A DNA stretch of 41,730 nucleotides from Flavobacteriales bacterium UBA6772 (GTDB lineage: Bacteria; Bacteroidota; Bacteroidia; Flavobacteriales; UBA7430), in the NCBI GenBank assembly GCA_905182215.1, contig CAJJAI010000010.1:1-41730 (forward strand). The letters are read 5' to 3'. Made by a program: the position numbers and the translations under genes. This document shows, one piece after another, positions 1 through 8,474 of the stretch (the first letter of the stretch is position 1; every line of letters begins with the position of its first letter). The notes beneath the pieces are model-generated. The model had not been told where the DNA came from, made no database searches, and was given only the letters and a program-made list of their open reading frames with translations.

Positions 1-1830
1 CCAAAATTTTAATCCGTCTTCATCAGAATCTTCTAAAACAAAGGCATAACAACCTGGAGTAAAAGTAAAAGTGTCTATGTATTGCTCATCAGCATAAAGA
101 GTACCGCTAGAGTGAATTTCAGTTCCATTAATGTCATAAAAGTCCCAAGACGATTCTGATGCTTGTGTGGAAGTATTTATCACACCATCGTTAGTTAATA
201 GCCATAAAGAAAAAGTTTCTGGGTAATCTGGTACTGGCTCATACGCAGACTGCATACTGTTATTTACCGCATACTCATCAGATAATCCATTTGGTTTTTT
301 TAGTAAAACTTCGAAAGTGTTTTCTGTTCCTTCCCAGCTTGTTAGATTTGGTAATTCTACTTCTTCGCTTTCATTAAAAGCTAAATTACCTACCCATTCA
401 AAAGTATTAGTAGAACCTCCAACTATATTATATTCAATTGTTAAAGAGGTAAGTGTATTGCTCCCATAATTTTTAATTACAATAAGTGGTTTTCCACAAA
501 TTGGATTTTTACGACTATGCTCATCTTTTAGAGACGGTTTAATAATGTCGATGATTTCAGCAGAATTCTCAAAATTAGGATTCTTGTACTGAATTAATTG
601 AGATTCAACAATATAAGAAGGGGTTTGTGTGCCACTCCAAGAATAAGATTGATAGTCGACATTAATTTCTACAGAATCACCTGATGAAATATAGGGCGTA
701 ATTTCATGATCGAATATTTGAGACCTTGTGCCAGGACACCAATTTGCTCTATCGTATATCCAAGTTCCTCCTTGTGGGTAAATTGGGTTTTCTCCACATT
801 TATTATCCCAATTGTATTGTGTGTGTGTTTGTACACCATCAACTTTTAGATAATAATTAATTGGTTTAAATTCTGCTGCAGATTGATTGTTATCAAAACC
901 ATGACCTGTTGAAGACATCTTAACCATTGCACTTGTAGTACTTGGGTCAATTAGGAAATTCTGAGGTGTTAGTTGGTTCGCTTCAAAATCTGTTGATGAA
1001 TTGTAATTGTATCCACCACTATAAATATTTTCAACTTTTACAACATCTCTAGCTGGTGTACCTTCAATAAACTCAAAGTCTAGTGAAGCACTAAACCCAG
1101 AAGACCAACCGCTATAATGACATCTTATTTCTACCGAATCGCTTAAAATACTGGCAAAATCGGTTACATCAAATGTGGTCGTAAATTCCCAGTTGTTAGA
1201 TAAACCATTACCATAAGGAGTAATAACACGAGCTAATTCGTAGTTTTCAATCACATCAAAAACAGTATGCCAATTATAATAGTCAAGTACTAAAGTGTCT
1301 GTTGAAGCAACATAAAAAGAACCGATAACAGAACCTACAGTATCAAACACCATATTGTAAAATTCTGATTCATATTTAATGAGAGTATCAGTTGCTACAG
1401 TAGGATTTGTAGGGTCGTTGTATTGAGCTATCTCGTAAGTATTCGAGAGTGTAGAATCTACAGATTGTGTACTCGTATTCCAAAAATGAACAAAGGTGCT
1501 GTCGGAAAACAAGAGAGAGTCTTCAGTAGTTCCATTTACAGTAAAGTTCGGAGATTCTTGTAAGGTAGAATCTACTTCTCCAGTTCTATGTCTTACAAAA
1601 ATTTGTGTTGTATAATCCCAGTCAGAACAACCGCCTGTAGCACAGCCCATAGTATAGTGTAAGTAAACCTTTCTGTAATTATTGTCGGTACTTGGTAATA
1701 CTCCCCATTCATCATAATTCCCATACCAGGTCATATCTGTATGGTCGTGAATCCTTACTGTGGTAGTGTCGGTTGCAAATGCATTGCATGAAAATGCAAA
1801 AAGGAGTAGGAGTAAGTAATTTGTTTTCAT
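1..1830 (-). CDS. Secreted PNGase F-related protein, 3' end beyond window
   Basis: I translated the minus strand from the ATG at 1830; the frame stays open for 610 codons to the window edge, so the C-terminus is missing. Residues 1-19 form a signal peptide (hydrophobic LLLLLFAF, likely cleavage after AFA). Features of the peptide-N-glycosidase F family are visible: CSDWDYTT near residue 70 in the N-terminal jelly roll, FEFIEGTPARDV near 253 at the junction, and DRANWCPGTRS near 360 in the C-terminal jelly roll. PNGase F hydrolyses the Asn-GlcNAc bond of N-glycoproteins, but many Bacteroidota relatives have unproven activity, so this is a family call. The remaining part after residue 610 may carry a T9SS sorting domain (inference). 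It is the last gene of an operon after lnt and the MbnP-like gene, with a 4-bp gap. Confidence 0.75.
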   Translation of the reverse strand, partial: MKTNYLLLLLFAFSCNAFATDTTTVRIHDHTDMTWYGNYDEWGVLPSTDNNYRKVYLHYTMGCATGGCSDWDYTTQIFVRHRTGEVDSTLQESPNFTVNGTTEDSLLFSDSTFVHFWNTSTQSVDSTLSNTYEIAQYNDPTNPTVATDTLIKYESEFYNMVFDTVGSVIGSFYVASTDTLVLDYYNWHTVFDVIENYELARVITPYGNGLSNNWEFTTTFDVTDFASILSDSVEIRCHYSGWSSGFSASLDFEFIEGTPARDVVKVENIYSGGYNYNSSTDFEANQLTPQNFLIDPSTTSAMVKMSSTGHGFDNNQSAAEFKPINYYLKVDGVQTHTQYNWDNKCGENPIYPQGGTWIYDRANWCPGTRSQIFDHEITPYISSGDSVEINVDYQSYSWSGTQTPSYIVESQLIQYKNPNFENSAEIIDIIKPSLKDEHSRKNPICGKPLIVIKNYGSNTLTSLTIEYNIVGGSTNTFEWVGNLAFNESEEVELPNLTSWEGTENTFEVLLKKPNGLSDEYAVNNSMQSAYEPVPDYPETFSLWLLTNDGVINTSTQASESSWDFYDINGTEIHSSGTLYADEQYIDTFTFTPGCYAFVLEDSDEDGLKFW

Positions 1831-1834
1831 TTTG

Positions 1835-2590
1835 TTATTGTTTAAGCGTGAAGGAAGTTACTAAATTATTTGAAATGGTTTCTGTAACCTCGTCTATTGT
1901 GTGAGAGAATGGAGTAGTCATAAAGTCGATTGTACCTGATGTTCCATTTAGTAATTTGTCTATATCTAACTCTAAATGTAGGCTATCCCCCTCAGTATCC
2001 AGAAATAAATTATTCAAAGGAATTGAAACTTCTCTGTACAAATTGTCAAAGCCAGTATGGTAAGAGAAAGCTAAGTCCGGATTCATACCATCCATAGTAT
2101 CAACTCTACCTTCGATCATAAAGAATTTATATTTTGAAGCCCATGTCCAGTATGTGTTTTGTGCGATACTTAATGGGTGAGAGCTTTCGAAATCTGCAGG
2201 ATCTGATGCGTTTGTAAGAGAGTCTAAGCCGATGCCAAAATGTAAATTTAAATAGATTCCAGTGTCTACCTCAGCTTCTATATTTAGTTTTTCGTCAGAT
2301 GAAAAATCTATTAAGTTTATTCCGTCTATAGAAATCAGTTCTCCATTGCTTTTTTCTATTGCCCAGTTCGATAGATAAAATTTGAGTAATTCTACCTTGT
2401 AATTTCTTCCTAAATAATCGGGGTATAAGGTGCTTTGTAGTTCTAAAATATTTGTTGCAACAACAGCATTTAAATCTATACTTATAGGAGCCTTACAAAT
2501 GTGTTGTGCTTTTGGTTTGTCTTTATCACAAGAACTAATAAGGATTATAAGCAAAAGCGTGAAGACGCTACTTTTAATAGTTAGTTTCAT
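1835..2590 (-). CDS. MbnP-like lipoprotein
   Basis: A 251-residue protein with a lipoprotein signal (TLLLIILISSC, lipid Cys21). The mature part matches the MbnP-like family: a beta-rich N-terminal strand (ISIDLNAVV), the segment VELLKFYLSNW, and the family hallmark HPLSIAQNTYWTWASKYKF near residues 138-156. Characterised MbnP proteins bind copper through a kynurenine made from a tryptophan by the di-haem enzyme MbnH. No MbnH or other haem protein is next to this gene, so copper binding is uncertain. Its ATG overlaps the TGA of lnt (ATGA), indicating translational coupling. It is a likely substrate of that Lnt because it is a lipoprotein. I am sure of the lipoprotein and fairly sure of the family. 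Confidence 0.75.
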   Translation of the reverse strand: MKLTIKSSVFTLLLIILISSCDKDKPKAQHICKAPISIDLNAVVATNILELQSTLYPDYLGRNYKVELLKFYLSNWAIEKSNGELISIDGINLIDFSSDEKLNIEAEVDTGIYLNLHFGIGLDSLTNASDPADFESSHPLSIAQNTYWTWASKYKFFMIEGRVDTMDGMNPDLAFSYHTGFDNLYREVSIPLNNLFLDTEGDSLHLELDIDKLLNGTSGTIDFMTTPFSHTIDEVTETISNNLVTSFTLKQ

Positions 2591-4200
2591 TTTGTAATGC
2601 TTTTTAGATCCGTTTTTTCTGTTTTTAAATAAAACAGAATCAATTGTAAGAAATAAATAATTGCCAAGAAAGATGCCAGCCTACCTATATAATCGCCATG
2701 TTGAGCATAAAAGGTTTTGGTATCCGATTTCGTAATGGTCGCTTCTATAATTCCACTTTCCCCATAGGGCAAAAATTGTTCCACCATTCCGAGTGGATTT
2801 ATAACAGAACTTATTCCTGTATTGGCAGATCTAACTACGTATTTTCTGTTTTCAATGGCTCTTAAACGAGCGTAAGAATTATGTTGTTGATGTCCGAATG
2901 TATCGCCCCACCAACCGTCGTTTGTAATAATACAAATCCAACTAGAGCCCAAAGAATTAAAGCTACTTACATATTCTCCAAAAACAGATTCGTAACAAAT
3001 GATAGGCGTGAAGTTTCCTTTTGTAGTGTTGAAGTTTTGTAGAGAATCGTTCGTTCCAAAATTCCCTATTGTACCTCCAAGTTTAACAGGGAATTTATTG
3101 AATATCGGTTTTAACAGACTTGAAAATGGTGTCATTTCGGCTCCAGGAACGAGTTTAGATTTGTGAAATACTTGACTCTCTTCTTGCTTAGAAATTAATA
3201 GTGCAGAATTAAATACTTCGTAAATAGTTCCATTTCTACTAATTCTTGCCGTTGATTTTTGTGCTTCCTTATCTGTTAAAACTTTACCAGTAGAAGCACC
3301 TGTAAGTATTTGTGTTTTAGGATGCTTACTTAACCACGATTTCATTCTTAATACCGAAGGAGAAGTTTCTATTCGAGACTCCCAAATCCAATCGGTAATA
3401 AAAGTCTCTGGGAGTAAAATTAAATCTGGGTTTTTAATCCATACAGATTCTAGTAGACTTTCTACTTCTTGTAGTTGTGTGTTTAGTGGAGTAGAAAACT
3501 TCTCATTATGTGGTTCGTAATTTGGCTGTACTAGTACTACTTTCACTTCCTCTCCAGAGAAGTAATTAGTATTTGAAATAGTTTTATTAGAAATTATAAA
3601 GGGGGTGCAAATAAATAGAAGACTAAATAATAAGGGCTTTATAAATCCTTCCTTTTTTAATAGCTTATTTAAGCTAAAGTAAAGAAGCGTATTTACTATT
3701 AGTACCCAAAAAGAACCACCTAAAACACCGGTATACTGATACCATTGCACCCAATTAGGATGTTCTGCAAATACATTACCTATACTCATCCATGGCCATG
3801 TCATATCCCAATTTAGGTGAAGGTATTCAAAGGCTAACCATAGAATAGGAAATGCAAAATAAGCTTGCTTAGTTCCTAAGTTTACTTTGATTTTGTAAAT
3901 AAGTAAACAAACCAAAGTCATAAGGAATCCATTAACAATGGATGCAAAAATACCGCCAAACCAATGCGCGTAAATTAGCCAAGAGGTTAACAAAAAGTTT
4001 AAACTAAAAAAAGTACAAAACAATAAACCGAATAAGTAGGTGCTAGACAATTTACACAAGCTAGGTTTAAAATTGAATAGTAAATAAAGTACAGGTACAA
4101 AGGCAATAAATATAAATCCTGGCAAAGAGTTTGGAGGCCAAGAAATATAAAACAGCATCACTGTTAAAAGACAAATAAGAATATGTTTTACAAATTTCAT
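2587..4200 (-). CDS. lnt: Apolipoprotein N-acyltransferase
   Basis: This inner-membrane enzyme adds the third acyl chain to the N-terminal cysteine of lipoproteins. About 200 N-terminal residues form six or so membrane segments, followed by a nitrilase-like domain and a final membrane helix at the C-terminus. The catalytic triad is visible: Glu265 in LLPETFITDW, Lys347 in FHKSKLVPGAE and Cys402 in IICYESVFG, matching E267/K335/C387 of the E. coli enzyme. The frame extends to a TTG at 4218, but the ATG at 4200 (MKFVKHIL) gives the usual N-terminus and a 537-residue protein of normal length. It is the first gene of an operon with an MbnP-like lipoprotein and is divergent from pssA. Confidence 0.93.
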   Translation of the reverse strand: MKFVKHILICLLTVMLFYISWPPNSLPGFIFIAFVPVLYLLFNFKPSLCKLSSTYLFGLLFCTFFSLNFLLTSWLIYAHWFGGIFASIVNGFLMTLVCLLIYKIKVNLGTKQAYFAFPILWLAFEYLHLNWDMTWPWMSIGNVFAEHPNWVQWYQYTGVLGGSFWVLIVNTLLYFSLNKLLKKEGFIKPLLFSLLFICTPFIISNKTISNTNYFSGEEVKVVLVQPNYEPHNEKFSTPLNTQLQEVESLLESVWIKNPDLILLPETFITDWIWESRIETSPSVLRMKSWLSKHPKTQILTGASTGKVLTDKEAQKSTARISRNGTIYEVFNSALLISKQEESQVFHKSKLVPGAEMTPFSSLLKPIFNKFPVKLGGTIGNFGTNDSLQNFNTTKGNFTPIICYESVFGEYVSSFNSLGSSWICIITNDGWWGDTFGHQQHNSYARLRAIENRKYVVRSANTGISSVINPLGMVEQFLPYGESGIIEATITKSDTKTFYAQHGDYIGRLASFLAIIYFLQLILFYLKTEKTDLKSITK

Positions 4201-4230
4201 TTTATAGTTTGATTGCAATAAATTGCTTTT

Positions 4231-4243
4231 ATTTGTTACAAAT
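4231..4243. promoter_or_regulatory. Inverted repeat in lnt/pssA divergent region
   Basis: ATTTGT-T-ACAAAT is a 13-nt perfect inverted repeat with 6-nt arms. It overlaps the lnt -7 box and sits in the only 54 bp between the two divergent lipid-biogenesis genes. It could be an operator, or simply follow from the TTTG box; I cannot tell. Confidence 0.3.
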
Positions 4244-4246
4244 ATA
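4239..4246 (-). promoter_or_regulatory. Putative lnt operon -7 box
   Basis: On the minus strand the bases read TATATTTG, an exact match to the Bacteroidota -7 consensus TAnnTTTG. It would start transcription about 30 nt upstream of the lnt ATG at 4200, which also argues against the upstream TTG start at 4218. Confidence 0.5.
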
Positions 4247-4254
4247 AGTTTCAG

Positions 4255-4941
4255 ATGCGAAAACTCATTCCAAACCTACTAACAATCTCAAATCTTATTT
4301 GTGGTTGTATTGCTTTGTACTTTACTTTTCACAATAATTTAGTCTTTGCAGCCTATTTAATTGGCTTATCTGCACTCTTCGATTTTATGGATGGAGCTGT
4401 GGCTAGATTGTTAAAAGTGTCAGGTCCAATGGGTAGAGAGCTAGATTCTCTTGCCGATATGGTTAGTTTTGGAGTGGTTCCAGGTTCTGTAGTTTTTCAT
4501 TTGTTAGAAGCTAGCTCTATGAGTTCATACTCTTTTGTTGCACTTTTAATTCCTGCTTTATCTGCTTATCGTTTGGCTAAGTTTAATATTGATGAAAGAC
4601 AAACCGATGGTTTTATAGGTTTAAACACACCCGCAAATACCTTATTCTTTATTTCTTTCCCTTTGATAAGTCATTTTCAAGCCGATCATTTTTTGAATTC
4701 ATGGATCGCAATACCAGAACTTTTAATTTTGTTAACGGTTCTTATGTCCATTGCTATGGTTTCTGAAATTCCTCTTTTTGCTTTTAAGTTTAAGAACTTG
4801 AAATTTGCAGATAATAAACTACGATTTTCATTTATCGGATTGACTGTTGTATTACTCGGATTATTACAATTTGCTGCCATCCCTTTATTGGTTCTTTTGT
4901 ATTTGTTATTGTCTATTGTAAATCAATATGCGACTAAATAA
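4255..4941 (+). CDS. pssA: CDP-diacylglycerol-serine O-phosphatidyltransferase
   Basis: This enzyme makes phosphatidylserine, the precursor of phosphatidylethanolamine, from CDP-diacylglycerol and L-serine in the inner membrane. The CDP-alcohol phosphatidyltransferase signature is complete: Asp46-Gly47, Ala50-Arg51, Gly60, Asp64 and Asp68. The 228 residues contain about six hydrophobic segments, starting with MRKLIPNLLTISNLICG, the typical N-terminus of the Gram-positive-like PssA type (subclass II). It is divergent from lnt with a 54-bp gap and is followed 47 bp later by holA on the same strand. Nothing is odd about it. Confidence 0.92.
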   Translation: MRKLIPNLLTISNLICGCIALYFTFHNNLVFAAYLIGLSALFDFMDGAVARLLKVSGPMGRELDSLADMVSFGVVPGSVVFHLLEASSMSSYSFVALLIPALSAYRLAKFNIDERQTDGFIGLNTPANTLFFISFPLISHFQADHFLNSWIAIPELLILLTVLMSIAMVSEIPLFAFKFKNLKFADNKLRFSFIGLTVVLLGLLQFAAIPLLVLLYLLLSIVNQYATK

Positions 4942-4988
4942 ATTCAAAATCCCTCAAATTCAAATTCCTTCGATTTAATTAGATTCCA

Positions 4989-5987
4989 ATGACACACGAA
5001 CAGATTTTAGCAGATTTAAAATCAAAAAAGTACAGTCCCGTTTATTTTTTAGCAGGAGAGGAGACTTATTATATCGATTTGTTGAGTGATTATATTGAAG
5101 CTAATGTACTCGGTGAGGCTGAGAAAGGATTTAATCAAACCGTTATGTACGGTAGAGATGTGGAGATAGGGTCCTTAATTTCTGCTGCCAAACAATTTCC
5201 GATGATGTCGGAAAATACGGTGATTATTGTGAAAGAGGCTCAAGACCTTAAGAAAATTGAGGAATTGAAATCTTATGTAGATCAACCTTTAAGTTCTACC
5301 GTTTTGGTATTGTGTTACAGAGGTAAGAAAATTGATAAGAGAAAGGCTTTATTTAAAAGTATCCAAAAAAACGGACTCTATTTTGAGAGTAATAAACTCT
5401 ACGAAAACAAAATCCCAGAATGGATAAAGGGCTATTTAAGGATTAAGGATTATTCAATCGGTAATAAGGCTTCTGCTATGCTTACTGAGTTTTTAGGTAC
5501 AGATTTGTCGAAGATTGCTGGAGAGTTAAATAAGCTATGTATTTTGGCTCCAAAAGGCAGCGAGATTAATGCTAAACTTGTAGAGGAGAATATTGGGATT
5601 AGTAAAGACTATAATAATTTTGAATTGCAAAAAGCAGTGATGAATAAAGATGTCTTAAAAGCAAATCGAATTATAAAATATTTCGAATCGAATCCACGTA
5701 ATAATCCAATCGTGGTTACACTATCTGTTTTGTACACTCTATTTAGTAAAGTATTAGTTTTCCATTCATTAAAAGATAAAAACCCTCAAGCTGTTGCTAA
5801 AAGTTTAGGAGTAAACCCTTACTTTGTAAAAGATTATCAGAAAGCTGCACAAGCTTACAATTTAAAATATGCAGTTCGTGCATTAGATCTTCTTAGAGAA
5901 GCAGACATGAAATCTAAAGGGTATAATAACCCGTCTACTAGTCAGGCAGATTTGTTAAAAGAGCTTATTTACAAACTCTGTTACTAA
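4989..5987 (+). CDS. holA: DNA polymerase III subunit delta
   Basis: The delta subunit is the clamp-loader 'wrench' that opens the beta sliding clamp during replication. The 332-residue protein begins with YSPVYFLAGEETYYIDLLSD, the usual start of the delta N-terminal domain (a degenerate AAA+ fold with no working Walker A), and continues with LIIVKEAQD-type strand segments (VIIVKEAQDL near residue 79). The C-terminal collar domain ends with YNNPSTSQADLLKELIYKL, typical of Bacteroidota HolA. The length is normal. Its 3' end overlaps the convergent AMP nucleosidase gene by 4 bp. Confidence 0.9.
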   Translation: MTHEQILADLKSKKYSPVYFLAGEETYYIDLLSDYIEANVLGEAEKGFNQTVMYGRDVEIGSLISAAKQFPMMSENTVIIVKEAQDLKKIEELKSYVDQPLSSTVLVLCYRGKKIDKRKALFKSIQKNGLYFESNKLYENKIPEWIKGYLRIKDYSIGNKASAMLTEFLGTDLSKIAGELNKLCILAPKGSEINAKLVEENIGISKDYNNFELQKAVMNKDVLKANRIIKYFESNPRNNPIVVTLSVLYTLFSKVLVFHSLKDKNPQAVAKSLGVNPYFVKDYQKAAQAYNLKYAVRALDLLREADMKSKGYNNPSTSQADLLKELIYKLCY

Positions 5988-6757
5988 TCAAATTTTAGGT
6001 GCTTTACTGTAAGTCCTTGGTTTTTCAATTCCATAAGAGCATCAATTCCAATTTGGATATGGTCTTTAACAAATTCTTGTGTTACCTTTTTATCGCTTTC
6101 AGTAGTTTTCACACCTTCGGATACCATCGGTTGATCCGAAACTAATAGCAATGCTCCACAAGGAATGTGATTCGCAAAGCCCACTGTAAATAGGGTAGCT
6201 GTTTCCATATCTATTCCCATACAACGTGTTTCTCTTAAGTAATTTTTAAACTCTTCATCGTGTTCCCAAACTCTTCTGTTTGTGGTAAATATAGTTCCTG
6301 TCCAATAGTCTCTCGCGTGATTTCTTATTGAAGTAGAAATAGCTTTTTGTAAGGCAAAAGAGGGGAGTGCAGGAACTTCTGGAGGAAAGTAGTCATCGGA
6401 GGTTCCTTCGCCACGAATTGCTGCGATAGGTAATATGAGATCTCCTAGTTTGTTTTTCTTTTTTAATCCTCCACATTTACCCAAAAACAACACTGCCTTA
6501 GGTTGTGTGGCGCTAAGTAAATCCATTATGGTTGCCGCATTTGCAGAGCCCATACTAAAATTTATCATGGTTACACCTTTAGCTGTTACATTCGGCATAG
6601 CTTTGTCTAATCCGTTTATTTCGCAGTTGTGAACTTCAGCAAATTCATTTAAGTAATGTTGAAAATTGGTGAGTAATACATAGTCACTCATTTCAGATAG
6701 TTCTATCCCGGTATATCGGGGCAACCAGTTTTTTACAATCTCTTCTTTATTTTTCAT
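5984..6757 (-). CDS. amn: AMP nucleosidase (short form)
   Basis: It splits AMP into adenine and ribose 5-phosphate, a purine-salvage and adenylate-balancing step. The 257-residue protein is the nucleoside-phosphorylase-type catalytic domain alone, as usual in Bacteroidota; the E. coli Amn is nearly twice as long with an extra N-terminal domain. Visible features are NFSMGSANAATIMDLL near residue 66, LFLGKCGGLKKKNKLGD near 92-108 (phosphate-site loop), and CMGIDMETATLF near 179-190 (nucleoside-binding Met-Glu motif), followed by LLVSDQP with the general-acid aspartate. It is convergent with holA and divergent from the HSDR_N-type gene. Confidence 0.88.
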   Translation of the reverse strand: MKNKEEIVKNWLPRYTGIELSEMSDYVLLTNFQHYLNEFAEVHNCEINGLDKAMPNVTAKGVTMINFSMGSANAATIMDLLSATQPKAVLFLGKCGGLKKKNKLGDLILPIAAIRGEGTSDDYFPPEVPALPSFALQKAISTSIRNHARDYWTGTIFTTNRRVWEHDEEFKNYLRETRCMGIDMETATLFTVGFANHIPCGALLLVSDQPMVSEGVKTTESDKKVTQEFVKDHIQIGIDALMELKNQGLTVKHLKFD

Positions 6758-6810
6758 ATTATTGATTTTGATTTAGTGTTTAATGTATCTTCGTTCAACA
6801 TTTATATTTT

Positions 6811-7257
6811 ATGCAGGATTTAAATTTACCGAATTATTCTTTAAAATTCAAAACTCAAGAAGGGAAGACTTATATATTCGATCCTATAAGGAAGAAATAT
6901 TTAGTAAATACCCCAGAGGAATGGGTGCGTCAGAACTTTATACAGTTTTTAGTAAAAGAAAAAGGGTACCCTGCCTCCTTAATGGCTGTAGAAATGGGAA
7001 TTGATGTGTTGAATACAAAAAAACGTTGCGATATAGTTTTGTATAATACAATGGGTAAACCCCATATTATAGTAGAGTGTAAGGCTCCTTCTATAAAAAT
7101 TGCTCAAGATACATTCGATCAAATAGCACGCTACAATCTTACTCTAAAAACCGAGCTTTTAATTGTAACCAATGGTTTACAGCATTATGTATGTGTGATG
7201 GATCACGAAAATAAATGTTATCATTTCCTAAAAGAAATCCCCAATTACACTAAGTAA
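6811..7257 (+). CDS. Solitary HSDR_N-type PD-(D/E)XK protein
   Basis: A 148-residue protein resembling the N-terminal nuclease domain of type I restriction HsdR subunits (HSDR_N_2). The catalytic-type motif is intact: Asp74 in KRCDIVLYN and Glu89-x-Lys91 in IIVECKAPS, with a conserved glutamate near the start (EEWVRQNFIQFL, residues 36-47). There is no helicase domain and no HsdM or HsdS nearby, so it is not a restriction system. Similar stand-alone proteins are common in Bacteroidota, often close to holA (from memory). The function is unknown; a role in DNA repair or replication is only suggested by the holA context. An alternative reading frame starting at 6783 is a shadow. Confidence 0.75.
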   Translation: MQDLNLPNYSLKFKTQEGKTYIFDPIRKKYLVNTPEEWVRQNFIQFLVKEKGYPASLMAVEMGIDVLNTKKRCDIVLYNTMGKPHIIVECKAPSIKIAQDTFDQIARYNLTLKTELLIVTNGLQHYVCVMDHENKCYHFLKEIPNYTK

Positions 7258-7971
7258 TTATTGAGCGTGAATTAAAAAGATACAGGGTCTTTTATGGAGT
7301 TCTGGTTTTGCTGTTTTTTTCCACTCAGCAATGGTTCTCGTTTTAATATATTCAGTTTTTAAGCTGATGTCGCAAGCAATGCACAATTTTGTGGTGCCTT
7401 GTAAACTCTGGTAAAGTGTTTCAATTAGTTTATTGTTTCTGTAGGGTGTTTCAATAAATAATTGAGTTTGGTTATGCGTTCTAGAAATGCGTTCTAAATC
7501 TTTTAACTTCTTTTTTACGTCCGATTTGTCAATCGGTAAATACCCATTAAAAGCAAACGATTGACCATTCATTCCACTAGCCATTAATGATAGCAGAATT
7601 GAAGAAGGTCCTACCAAAGGAATTATTTTAATATCTTCTTTATGCGCTAAATTTGCAATTTCAGCTCCCGGATCTGCTACTCCAGGACATCCAGCATCCG
7701 AAATTAATCCTATGTTTTTTCCATTTCTACAATTTGCTAAAAAAGCATGTAGTTCTTGTGCATCTGTATGTTTGTTGAGTTCGTGAAGTTTTAATTGGTC
7801 TTGAGGCGTTGGTATATCCATCAATTTTAAAAAAGCACGGGCATTTTTACTGTTCTCAACTATAAATTCATCCAATTGATGAATGGTATCTTTTACCGAT
7901 TGAGGTAAAACCTTTGTTACATCACTTTCTCCAAGTGTTGTCGGAATCATGTATAATATACCTTTAGACAT
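7258..7971 (-). CDS. SAM-dependent methyltransferase, RsmI-like
   Basis: A 237-residue member of the tetrapyrrole-methylase fold related to RsmI, the 16S rRNA C1402 2'-O-methyltransferase. Visible: GLISDAGCPGVADPGAEI near residues 91-108, the SAM-site loop PLVGPSSILLSLMASG near 122-137, and FNGYLP just after. The first loop reads MIPTTLGESD in place of the RsmI-type TPIGNLxD, so this is probably the Bacteroidota paralogue whose substrate is unproven, not RsmI itself. The frame reaches a TTG at 7986, but ATG at 7971 (MSKGILYMIP) fits the family. The start overlaps the end of the phosphatase gene by 8 bp, so the two are probably translated together. Confidence 0.8.
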   Translation of the reverse strand: MSKGILYMIPTTLGESDVTKVLPQSVKDTIHQLDEFIVENSKNARAFLKLMDIPTPQDQLKLHELNKHTDAQELHAFLANCRNGKNIGLISDAGCPGVADPGAEIANLAHKEDIKIIPLVGPSSILLSLMASGMNGQSFAFNGYLPIDKSDVKKKLKDLERISRTHNQTQLFIETPYRNNKLIETLYQSLQGTTKLCIACDISLKTEYIKTRTIAEWKKTAKPELHKRPCIFLIHAQ

Positions 7972-8437
7972 CGAATTCTTTTTCAAGTTGATTTTTAACT
8001 AGCTCACAAGCCTCATCGAGTAAATTAAATACATTTTCGAATCCTTGGTCTCCACCATAATAAGGGTCTGGTACCGCTTTGTTTTGTCCTGGACTCGACT
8101 CATTTAAGATTAATTTCACTTTTTCACGATCCTCGTCAGTACTAGCTAGCTTCAGGATATTGTTGTAGTTGGCGCTATCCATTGCAAAAATTAAATCAAA
8201 ATCTTCTAAATCAGATTTCATCAATTTCCGAGCTCTTTGATCTCCTATGTCAATTCCGTTAATGGTGGCTATATGAACAGATCTATGGTCGGGACCTTCT
8301 CCTATATGATGTGCAGATGTTCCTGCAGAATCTACCACCACAGGAAGATGTTCGCATTTAGCAGCTAAAATACCTTCTGCTAAAGGAGACCTACATATGT
8401 TTCCTAGGCATACCATTAAGATTGTTTTCTGTTTCAT
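7964..8437 (-). CDS. Low-molecular-weight protein-tyrosine phosphatase
   Basis: A cytoplasmic phosphatase of 157 residues, normal for the family. The P-loop C-x5-R is at Cys10-Arg16 (VCLGNICRSP), and the general-acid aspartate is Asp124 in VPDPYYGG. In bacteria such enzymes often act on tyrosine kinases of polysaccharide export or on arginine-phosphorylated proteins; no kinase is visible here, so the substrate is unknown. It lies downstream of dnaA, separated by a terminator, and overlaps the following methyltransferase gene by 8 bp. The dnaA-phosphatase-methyltransferase order looks like a conserved flavobacterial arrangement (from memory). Confidence 0.9.
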   Translation of the reverse strand: MKQKTILMVCLGNICRSPLAEGILAAKCEHLPVVVDSAGTSAHHIGEGPDHRSVHIATINGIDIGDQRARKLMKSDLEDFDLIFAMDSANYNNILKLASTDEDREKVKLILNESSPGQNKAVPDPYYGGDQGFENVFNLLDEACELVKNQLEKEFDV

Positions 8438-8442
8438 AAGCC

Positions 8443-8471
8443 AAAAAAAAGCAGGATTAAATCCTGCTTTT
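8443..8471 (-). terminator. Rho-independent terminator of dnaA
   Basis: Arms AAAAGCAGGAT (8447-8457) and ATCCTGCTTTT (8461-8471) form an 11-bp stem with a TAA loop. On the minus strand the stem is followed by a run of eight T. It starts 3 bp after the dnaA stop codon and separates dnaA from the phosphatase gene. Confidence 0.85.
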
Positions 8472-8474
8472 AAA

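Noticed and set aside
4245-4252. TAAGTTTC as the pssA -7 box
   Set aside because: It has a mismatch at the last base and ends 2 bp before the ATG, which would place the transcription start inside the coding region; mentioned only as context.
6783-7004. 73-codon frame overlapping the start of the HSDR_N-type gene
   Set aside because: Same strand, different frame; the 6811 frame carries the complete PD-(D/E)XK motif.
6811-7257. Restriction-modification system
   Set aside because: Only an HSDR_N-like domain is present; there is no helicase, methylase or specificity subunit.
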